The position numbers and the translations under genes were made by a program. The notes under the pieces were generated by a model. The model worked only from the letters and a program-made list of their open reading frames with translations. It was not told the origin of the DNA and did no database searches. A stretch of 25,849 nucleotides of DNA, taken from contig JAGTXK010000174.1 of NCBI GenBank assembly GCA_019096195.1, forward strand, positions 1 to 25,849. Direction: 5' to 3'. This document shows positions 18,461 through 25,849 of this stretch, one piece after another; within the stretch, counting starts at the first letter, position 1, and every line of letters begins with the position of its first letter. Origin of the DNA: Boletus sp. NGJ. Taxonomy: Eukaryota > Basidiomycota > Agaricomycetes > Boletales > Boletaceae.

Positions 18461-19365
18461 TCGAGGTGACTCATAACCACAAAGAATGCACCCTCTCTCT
18501 ATCACAGTGCACATATATCAACACAATCCTGTGGCGTTTCAGCCTCAAAGAGCTCAAACCACTCTCAACACAGATGGATCCAAGCACAAAACTCACCACC
18601 AGCCAATCACCAATGACCAGCGCTGAATATGCCACCATGCAGCACATCCCATACCAAGAAGCTGTTGAATCCCTCATGTATGCAACACTAGCCACAAGAC
18701 TGGACATCTTGTATGCCATCTCGCAAGTGTCACAGTTCTCATCCAACTATGAACAACCTCACTGGGATGTGGTCAAAAGAATCTATTGCTATTTATCTGG
18801 TACAAAAAATCTCACATTGCAGTATGGAGGGGGAGAGCAGCCACTGCTAGGTTACACGGATGCAGATGGCAGTGTCATCGAAGATCGCCATGTGGTTTTG
18901 GGCTATGCGTTTCTCATTGATGGAGGTGCCATGTCCTGGAGCTCGAAGAGACAGGAAATCATCTTGCTTTCAACGACCGAGAGCGAATACATAGGTGCTA
19001 CACATGCTGCGAAGGAAGCCTTATGGCTTCACACCCTCATATCCATCCTATTTGCTCCATTATTGCACCCGATGACTTTGTTTTCAGACAATCAGTCAGC
19101 AATTGCACTTGCAAAAGACCACCAGTACCACGCTCATACCAAGCATATAGATGTCTGTTTTCCATTTTATTCGCTGGATTATTGATGATGGAAAGATTTG
19201 CCTCGTATTCTGTCCTACGGGCAACATGGTCACCAACATCTTCACCAAGGCACTGCCTTCCCCTAAGGTCAAACACTTTGCCACTGCCAGTACCATACAT
19301 ATCCATTTCAAGGACCTAACCATGCTTGTTTTCATTCTTAGACCATACGATACACTAGATATGTG
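18461..19365 (+). pseudogene. Copia RT thumb and RNase H to the Pol C-terminus
   Basis: WLLGIEVTHN is followed by LSQCTYINTIL, ESLMYATLATRLDILYAI, then RNase H: LGYTDADGSV, AMSWSSKRQEIILLSTTE, SEYIGATHAAKEALWL, FSDNQSAIALAKD and HTKHIDV. The acidic residues of RNase H are present (TDAD, ESEY, SDNQ). After about 19170 the frame shifts to FHFIRWIIDDGKICL and then FTKALPSPKVKHF, the usual copia C-terminus, which ends with TGA near 19364. Confidence 0.88.
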
Positions 19366-19583
19366 ATATGGACATGATAGTCATCATTCCCTGGTTGTAC
19401 TCGACCCTATTTTCTTTTCCTTTTCCTGTTTAGTACTTACTTCTGAGGTATAAGTAGCCAGGACTATATAGTTGCAGATGATGAGCGATACTCTCTCAGT
19501 CCATTGCACCGAACAACGACTGAGGTGAGCTGCTCTTCATACTACAGTTTTTCCCATACTTATCATACATAGTATATTCCACA
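19366..19583 (+). repeat. 3' LTR of the copia element (start uncertain) with a probable intron
   Basis: The end is fixed by TATATTCCACA at 19573-19583, identical to the 5' LTR end next to the primer site. TATAAG at 19449-19454 is a possible promoter TATA box. The left boundary is not clear; TGATATGG near 19365 is a candidate. The LTR contains a GT-AG segment at 19525-19572. Confidence 0.6.
19525..19572 (+). other. Putative 48-nt intron in the copia LTR
   Basis: The segment begins GTGAGC and ends CATAG and is preceded by GACTGAG, a good fungal splice context. A nearby copy of the same LTR (19596-19633) matches 27 bases before it and 11 bases after it and lacks exactly these 48 bases. The length matches the other introns in this window (46-61 nt). 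A two-base AG microhomology leaves the breakpoint ambiguous, so a plain deletion is also possible. Confidence 0.6.
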
Positions 19584-19595
19584 GGTATTAAATAT

Positions 19596-19633
19596 AGTCC
19601 ATTGCACCAAACAATGACTGAGTATATTCCACA
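19596..19633 (+). repeat. LTR tail fragment lacking the intron (38 bp)
   Basis: It equals 19498-19524 joined to 19573-19583 with two mismatches, both transitions, in the first 27 bases. It ends in the same TATATTCCACA and then joins directly to the RNase H of a different copia family. It looks like the 3' end of an LTR made from spliced RNA, then truncated on the left. Confidence 0.65.
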
Positions 19634-20166
19634 AAATGAGCACTTAGGTACATCCAAGCCATAAAGGACATGGAACTCAGATTCAATGGAGCTGAGATCT
19701 CAATGGACTTGGACTTTTATGGATACACCAATGCTGGGTGGTCTCAGAACCCCAACAATTAACAATCCACTTTTGGCTTTCTCTTCATGAGCAATCATGA
19801 AGCCATCTCCTGGTCCAGTAAACAACAAAGCATGGTTGCACTTTCCACTACTGAGTCAGAATACATTGGACTTAGCAATGCTGGACAACATCTTGTGTGA
19901 CTTCAGACCTTCTTTGATGAAATTGGACATATATAAAAAAATCCAACTGAGCTATTCAAGCTGCTATAATCCTATCCCATGATCCACAGTTTTGAGCATA
20001 GACCAAGCACATCCAATGGAAGTACCACTTCATCAGAGATAACCACGTTGGAAAGGGAGAAGCAATTGTTTACTATGTTCTGACTGGAGATATGGTGGCA
20101 GATATACTTACAAAACCACTTGTAAGGGATCAACACTGGAAGTTCGTTAAAGCCATGGGACTATGA
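19634..20166 (+). pseudogene. Remnant of a second copia element: RNase H and Pol end
   Basis: Coding resumes mid-domain with ALRYIQAIKDMEL, then DLDFYGYTNAGWSQNPNN, STFGFLFMSNHEAISWSSK, QQSMVALSTTESEYIGLSN and FFDEIGH. The frame then shifts to the C-terminal signature KYHFIRD and VVYYVLTGDMVADILTKPL (about 20010-20120, read across frames) and FVKAMGL before TGA at 20164. The sequence differs clearly from the RNase H at 18840-19180, so it is another copia family. At least two stops (after NPNN, after QHLV) and two frameshifts are present. Everything upstream of RNase H is missing. Confidence 0.85.
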
Positions 20167-21087
20167 TTATACTCGAGTGGAAGTGACAATATTCATCCAT
20201 AATCAAGTTCTGAACCATTCCAGTTCTATCACTTCTGATCCTGGAAGTACCATTCTGAAATCACATTCCAGAACCTCCAGTTCCAAGAGTTGCTTCCGAG
20301 ATTTTCCCATGCCCTTCTGCAGGTTCTGAGATGGTCATCTTGAAACTGCTCTGGAACTGTTTCCAGAACTTTCCCATGCTCATTCCAAACTCAGAATGAG
20401 CTTTTATTACAGTTAGACTTCCCATCATTTCTTAGCTGATATTTACACATATTATGCTTCTCTTGGGCCTATTCACATAATATCACATATAACATAATAT
20501 GAGCATACCTCCACCCATAGTATATATAGTTTCCACTTACTAACACACACCTCAGTCATTTTCATTCTCTTAGGCAGCGGCTGAGTCTTGGGCATTTCTG
20601 CTCTTTCTTAGATTCTGTCACATAGAGCACTAGCCCCTATTGTCCACTGAGTGCCTAGCAGCCCATATTCCCCTTGATGCTATAGGGGACAGGTTTGTGT
20701 GATCACCTGTGACATCATACCAGTCAAGAGGATTTATCTCAACTTTCCTCCATGCACCCCTACCTATAGTATGGCAGTTATACTCCAGTTCCTACTTGAC
20801 CTCTCTGCTCTTGTCAAGGGTTCTTTTATAGAACGACCTCCTCATCATTCTGTGTAATTCTGAGTGTGCAGCCAAGCACTGCTTAGTCGCTTCCATCCCC
20901 TGCTTTCACTCACTGCCAGCCACTTCTGGCACAACTTTCACAGGACTTTGCCCACTATGCCCCATCCTGCCAGTATGCACCCTTGTTTCTTATATTGCCT
21001 GCTTTGGCGCATTTCTGCCCACCACCTCTGACCCAATAACATACTCGTTGAGGTACTCACAAATCTCCTTGCCTATCTTATGCAACA
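20167..21087. other. Non-coding stretch between two elements
   Basis: It follows directly on the copia Pol stop and ends at the Gag start of the second gypsy element, so it should hold the 3' LTR of the former and perhaps the 5' LTR of the latter. I find no repeat within the window to define their ends. A purine stretch (CGAGTGGAAG) followed by TGACAATATTC near 20174-20195 is a possible polypurine tract and LTR start. TATATATAG near 20522 is a possible TATA box. 20210-20400 is rich in short CCAGTTC/CCAGAAC-type motifs. Confidence 0.4.
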
Positions 21088-22530
21088 ATGAGCTTCAATT
21101 TACCAGTGCTGACACCAGGACCATCTCAAACCAGCACATTTAGGGCCATGGCAGCAGCCCTCTATAACGTGAGCATCAAAACATCCCTGTTACCCACTCC
21201 CATGCAATGATCACCCATCGAGGCATCTACCTCAAGAGATCCATTGGCCAGGTTGCCATTTGAACTCCTAGGGCAGTTGATGCCTCCAGGCCTCGTCTCC
21301 ACCATGTCCACCAACCCGCTACTACACTACCAGCACCACGTACCACTGATGGACCCAGTTGGCACTTGGCTAGCCACCTTTGGTGCATGGCAACGCATAT
21401 ATGAATGAGTGGGATCCATGGTAGGACTGCCTCCTCCTCCTCCCCCCAACCTCACCATGCAAACACTACCTCCACAATCATCTCCACCCCAATGACCTCT
21501 CCTGCCCTTGCTGAGCTCTTCTTCAAACCCAGGAGATCCAGGAGAGCCTGTGCACAGCTTCCTAGGCCTGTCATCCAAGTTGGGAAAATCTCTGGCCGCC
21601 AAACTGGAGTATTATGACGGGAATAAGGAAAAGTTCATGTCGTGGTGGAGAACTATGAAACTGTACCTATTGGGCTTCAAGACAGACCTGAAGGACTACC
21701 AGAAAATCCTCATAGTGCTGTCATACCTCTAAGGCAGCAACCTGGCAGGTAGATTTGGTGACCTTATGATGGCACAGGGGGCCATCCATATCCTCTCTTT
21801 TACCAGCTTTGAGGAAAAGCTGAAAAAGAACTTTCAACCTGCCAACCTCAAACATGTAGCACAGCAGAACCTGATGGCCTTGAAACAAGGCAAGGACATG
21901 GTGAAGGACTATGTACTTCACCAAACTGTATCACTACACCAAAGCAGAGTTTAATATTGGGTACAACAGTGGGGTGATGGTAGACCTGGTAAGACAAGTG
22001 GTCCATTCAGACATGGTGGAATTCATAGAAAGGAATCAGCCAGCACTGATCAAATCAATGGATGTCCACAAATGGGAGACCACCCTTGTCAAGGCCTCCG
22101 ACATCCTGGCTGAGATCACAGACCAAAAGTGATTAGTTTATATGACTGGCCCTGTCTACTCCCCCCGATTCGTACCATGATCACACTATACTGCCCCTGC
22201 AGGCCCCCCTCTGACTGCCACAGCTGCTTCTGTGGCCAACCTTCACCCAAATGTGACTGGCACCTTTGCTAGTCAAGGTGCCCCCATGAAGCTGAACAAG
22301 GCACGTGTAGCTGGTATCTGCTGCAAATGTTCCAAACCATGGCCATGCGCCAACCATCCCCCATGCCCTCGCCCTCGTCAGGTGAGAGGGATAGTTATTA
22401 ATGGGCAGGAAGTAATGCCTGAGATGTTCACAAGCATAAGGGCAATGATGATGGATGCCAAAAAAGCAGAATCTGTAGTAGAATATGCTTCAGATGTAAA
22501 GGGTGACCTGTCTTTTCTCCTTATACAGTA
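21088..22530 (+). pseudogene. Gag of the second gypsy element
   Basis: From ATG 21088 one frame runs to about 21905 with only four stops (TGA at 21208, 21406 and 21493; TAA at 21730), each a single C-to-T change from CGA or CAA. It holds a Pro-rich N-terminal part and a capsid block (LEYYDGNKEKFMSWWRTMKL, then FTSFEEKLKKNFQP and LKQGKDMVKDYV). A one-base shift near 21905 leads to FTKLYHYTKAEFNIGYNSG and DILAEITDQK, and a later stretch includes GICCKCSKPWPCANHP, a Cys/His cluster where a zinc knuckle would be. The ends of the capsid domain are approximate. Confidence 0.75.
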
Positions 22531-22785
22531 GACACCAGCTGCTCTTCTGTACAATATTCTAAGTCATTGCAAGGAAATCATTTCACTTCTCTTCACAATG
22601 ATGAGGCTGAATCAGAAGAGGTTCAAGTGAACCTCCCAACATCAAAAATGAAAATCACCATTCTAAAGCATCTCTCGCCCCAAAAGAAAGTTGTGTTTGA
22701 CCCATTGGTGAAAAGAGATGATGGGCCAAATAACTTGCAAACAATCCACCATAAGAACCCAAAAGAGCCCAGGTGAAAGGAAGAG

Positions 22786-23430
22786 ATGTCCTCTTGTTCC
22801 TGGTTGAACACACTGGACCCATGGTCCATGCAGTGGATGAAGGCTCAGGTGGAACACCCCAATGTTAAGTGTAGCATTAAAAATCTGAAGTCATTCATTC
22901 ATGACACCAGGATGATTGAAGTGTCTTGGGATCTCATTCAAGAGCCTCAAGTGATGTCATCAGATAACACACATTGGGTCTTACATGACTTACAATGCCC
23001 TCCTAAGTTCCAAAAAGCATCCCCCTGGCTACCAAAAAGAAATTCCCTTGAGATCCCTGTGAAGCTCAACCTATCGAATGGCGATCAAACAGGAGTGTGT
23101 GCCCTCATCATTTCAGGCTGCACAGGGTCATTCATCCATGAGAATTTTGTTGCCAAAAAGAGGGTGCAAACCCACTCACTACCACACACCTTGATGGTGT
23201 ACAATATAATGCCAATGGCACCGCCAATGCTGGAGGCAAAATTAAAAAGTTCGTCATTGTCAAACTCCGCATCCAAGATCATAAGGAACAGATTGCCCTT
23301 GCCATAACAAACCTTGGGTCAAACACGATCTTTTTAGATCACAACTGGCTGAAGATGCATAACTCAGCCATCAACTGGAGAACAGGACAAATCTCCTTTT
23401 GCTATGGGAACGACCACACCATCACCCTAT
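22786..23430 (+). pseudogene. Protease region of the second gypsy element
   Basis: The active-site loop is readable as CALIISGCTGSFIHENFV at about 23098-23151, where the family has Asp-Ser-Gly after ALI. Ile takes the place of the catalytic Asp, so the enzyme would be dead. The frame changes near 23215 and gives FVIVKLRIQDHKEQ, IFLDHNWLKMHNSAINW and QISFCYG, typical of the end of this protease, then changes again near 23430. 22531-22785 between Gag and protease has only a weak frame. Confidence 0.75.
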
Positions 23431-24960
23431 AGATGAAGAGAATGACAAACTGGACAAAGACTTTGCTTCCTCCCAGGGAGACTGCCTTTTCCAATTGGAC
23501 AACAACAAGTATATATGCAACGTTGCCATGGAAGCCATCAAGGACTATGCCCAGAAAAAGAAGAAAACCTTTGAGGAAGCCACCCCCGAATATGTCCATG
23601 AATTCAAGGACGTGTTCGCCAAAGAAAGCTTTAATGCACTCCCCCTAAGATGACCATGGGATCATGTGATTGAACTACTCCCCAGAAGTCACAAGATAAA
23701 CTGTAAGGTATACCCCCTAAATCCAGGAGAGCAAAAGGAACTTGACACCTTCCTCAAGGAAAATCTGAAATCTGGATGCATATGGCCCTCAAAATTCCCA
23801 TTTACATTGGTGTTCTTCTTCATTAAGAAAAAGAATGGATACCTCCACTCTGTACAAGACTACCGCAAGCTCAATGCAGTGACCCGTTGCAATCACTACC
23901 CCCTCCCCCTCATCGCCAAACTCATCAACAAGCTGAAAGCAGCAAAATACTATACCAAGTTTGACGTGAGATGGGGGTACAACAAGATATGAATGGCAGA
24001 AGACGATAAGTGGAAAGCTGCATTCCAGACAAATCATGGGCTCTTTGAGCCCCTCATAATGTTCTTCGGCCCTACCAATTCCCTAGTAATGTTCCAAACC
24101 ATGATGAATGCACTATTCAAGGACCTAGTAGACCAAGGTATAGTGGTAGTCTATATAGACGATATCATGATATTCATGAAAATGCTCGAAGAACACTGGA
24201 AGGTAGTACAAGAGGTGCTATAAATCCTGCATGATGCCCACCTGTATCTTTGTCATGATAAGTGCGACTTTGAAGTCCAAGAGACAGAGTTTCTCAGACT
24301 TATCAACACCCAATACAAGGTCAAGACGGACAATAAAAAGGTCTTTGCCATTACTGACTGGCCCATCCTGACATCCAAGAAGGCACTCAGAGGTTTCCTT
24401 GGATTCCTCAACTTCTACTGACGCTTCATCAAGGACTTTACCATGATTGCACAGCCACTTAACATGCTCACTTCAGTGAAGAAAGATTTCGTCTGGACAA
24501 TCAACTGCCAGTAAGTGTTTGAAGACCTCAAATGCACCCTTTTCACAGTGCCTGCCCTCACCATGCCAATAGATGACAACCTGTACTGGGTTGAAACTGA
24601 CAGCTCTGGTATTGGCATTGGCACTGTCCTCTCCCAGAAACACAATGGTATTTGGCACCCTGTCACTTTCATCTTCCACTCCCTCAATGATGCTGAGAGA
24701 AACTACCATGTGACCAACTGTAAGATGCTCGCCATTATATTTGCACTCAGTGAATGGCGACAATACCTCCTTGATGCAGCACACCCAGTTGAAATCCTTA
24801 CTGACCATAAAAACCTCAAGTTCTTCCACAACCCCCAGGACCTCTCCCATCATCAAGCCCAGTGGCAGCAGATTGTTTAAGAGTACTCTCTTACAATTAC
24901 TCACTGCTTGGGCAAAACCAACCCCACCAATCCTCTGTCCCGGAGGCCAGACTTTGAAGA
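23431..24960 (+). pseudogene. Reverse transcriptase and RNase H of the second gypsy element
   Basis: One frame (frame 2) carries EFKDVFAKE, KVYPLNPGEQKELDTFL, FFFIKKKNGYLHSVQDYRKL, NHYPLPLIAKLI, YYTKFDVRWGYNKI, FFGPTNSLVMFQTMMN and VVYIDDIMIF. The YxDD box is intact at about 24152. RNase H follows (VETDSSGIGIGTVLS, ERNYHVTNCKMLAI, TDHKNLKFFHNPQDL) and ends near NPLSRRPDF. Six in-frame stops occur near 23651, 23990, 24221, 24418, 24511 and 24878. No frameshift is needed across this 1.5 kb, so decay here has been mainly by point changes. Confidence 0.88.
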
Positions 24961-25849
24961 AGGGGTGGAACATGACAACATCCAACAAATGTTACTTCCT
25001 GACACCCTTTTTCGCCTCCATCCTCTCCAATCTCTATCAGTGTGATTGCCCCACCCAGCATCACCTTGAGAATAATCAAGCTGCAATACAAGCTCGAGAG
25101 ATTCACCAAAAAAGACACCCCATAGACCAGAAGTGGTGGGCTCATGAGATGGAAGAGACTCATCTACATCCCCAACGACGAGAAACTACAAGAGGACATT
25201 ATAGTTGCCAATCATAACCATTCGATCGTGGGACACCCCAGCATCAAGCAAACATGCAATCTCATTATGAGTGAGTACTACTGGCTAACCCTCTGCAAGG
25301 ACATTGAGAGATGTAAAAAAAGGGCTGTGACATTTGCCAGAAAGTCAAGGCCAAAATAACCTCACTCCACACACCACTTCACCCAAACGACATCCCAATG
25401 TTGCCATGGGAGATCTTTCCTAATCAAATGGTAAAAATGCCATCCTCATTGTCATTGACAGTTTCTCCAAGATGATTCACCTTGCACCAGTGATGGACAT
25501 CATTACATCACAAGGAGTCGCCACAATCTTTTACAATCAAATCTTCAAACTCCATGGTGTACTCTACAAGGTGATATCTGATAGGGGAACACAATTTGTG
25601 TCCTTATTCATGTGAGAACTCTATGCACTCCTTGGCATTCAGGCCAACCCATCAACCACCTACCATCCCCAGACAGATGGCCAAACAGAGTGGATCAACT
25701 AAGAAGTTGAGAAATATCTCTGCATCTACATAAACCACTGACAGACAGACTGGGCAGAGTGGCTCCCCCTTGCTGAATTCACCCACAACTCCCAAACCAT
25801 GAGCGCAACCAATAACTCCCCCTTTCTGCTTAACTATGGCCAACAACCC
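24961..25849 (+). pseudogene. Integrase of the second gypsy element (partial)
   Basis: LIYIPNDEKLQEDI and HNHSIVGHPSIKQT supply the zinc-finger His pair. A one-base shift in an A run near 25315 puts the Cys pair (GCDICQKVKAK) in another frame. The core continues as LIVIDSFSKMIHLAP, VISDRGTQFVS, STTYHPQTDGQTEWIN and [11 protein letters not shown], with the second Asp and the Glu region in place and stops inside. The window ends before the C-terminus. Confidence 0.85.

Larger units (their letters stand above)
14654..19583 (+). mobile_element. Ty1/copia LTR retrotransposon, decayed
   Basis: The order is Gag, protease, integrase, reverse transcriptase, RNase H, with integrase before RT, which defines Ty1/copia. 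The last 11 bases of the 5' LTR (TATATTCCACA, 14654-14664) touch a primer-binding site, and the 3' LTR ends with the same 11 bases at 19573-19583. The rest of the 5' LTR is not recognisable next to the MITE. Most of the coding region stays in one frame (frame 1) from 14716 to 19185, with about a dozen stops and a local frameshift at about 16350-16650. The integrase carries an inverted duplication. RT, RNase H and the integrase zinc finger are otherwise easy to read. Confidence 0.9.
21088..25849 (+). mobile_element. Second Ty3/gypsy retrotransposon, older, cut by the window end
   Basis: Gag, protease, RT, RNase H and integrase follow in that order, which defines Ty3/gypsy. The sequence is on the opposite strand to the chromovirus and is a different family (for example YIDD in RT, SGCTGS in protease). 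It has many stops and several frameshifts over the 4.8 kb seen, so it is older than the chromovirus. The 3' end, including any chromodomain and LTR, lies beyond 25849. Confidence 0.92.

Overview
The window looks like a transposon graveyard from a filamentous fungus, most probably an Agaricomycete (Basidiomycota). Three things point there. Two Ty3/gypsy elements and two Ty1/copia elements have Gag and Pol sequences of mushroom-forming fungi. One decayed host gene has many introns of 46-61 nt and resembles an Agaricomycete-expanded family that I recall as DUF6698. The tRNA-iMet-type primer site of one copia element fits a fungal tRNA. No intact host gene, tRNA gene, rRNA gene or CRISPR array is visible. 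Every assignment comes from reading motifs by eye; no database search was run.

Layout. 1-765 (+) is the 3' part of a decayed ORF with three CCHC zinc knuckles. 766-7855 (-) is a near full-length Ty3/gypsy chromovirus with two LTRs of about 515 bp that are roughly 97% identical. It has a Gag without a zinc knuckle, PR-RT-RNase H-integrase, a C-terminal chromodomain, and an extra third ORF with two zinc knuckles between pol and the 3' LTR. 7856-10051 holds no recognisable gene, only short repeats and a possible solo LTR. 10052-11691 (+) is a multi-exon pseudogene. 11692-14440 is mostly AT-rich DNA with no identified gene. 14441-14653 is a probable Tc1/mariner-like MITE that touches the end of a copia LTR. 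14654-19583 (+) is a decayed Ty1/copia element. 19596-20166 is a chimeric remnant of a short LTR tail plus a second copia RNase H. 20167-21087 is non-coding. 21088-25849 (+) is a second, older Ty3/gypsy element cut by the window end.

How the parts work. The chromovirus shows the logic of Tf1/sushi-type self-priming. A 13-nt primer-binding site lies one base from the 5' LTR. It is perfectly complementary to a 13-mer in the LTR that begins about 31 nt downstream of a TATATAAA box, that is, at the expected RNA 5' end. The copia element instead has a primer site complementary to the anticodon arm of initiator tRNA-Met, as in half-tRNA priming. Its 3' LTR contains a 48-bp GT-AG segment that is absent, at the same boundaries, from a second LTR fragment 98 bp away. 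That suggests an intron in the LTR and a copy made from spliced RNA.

Decay. Most premature stops are one C-to-T change from a sense codon (CGA to TGA, CAA to TAA, CAG to TAG). All 13 substitutions I count between the two chromovirus LTRs are transitions. This fits RIP-like mutation or deamination of methylated cytosine. The most unusual items are the zinc-knuckle third ORF and its relative at 1-765, the self-primer geometry, the LTR intron, and a 157-bp inverted duplication inside the copia integrase.
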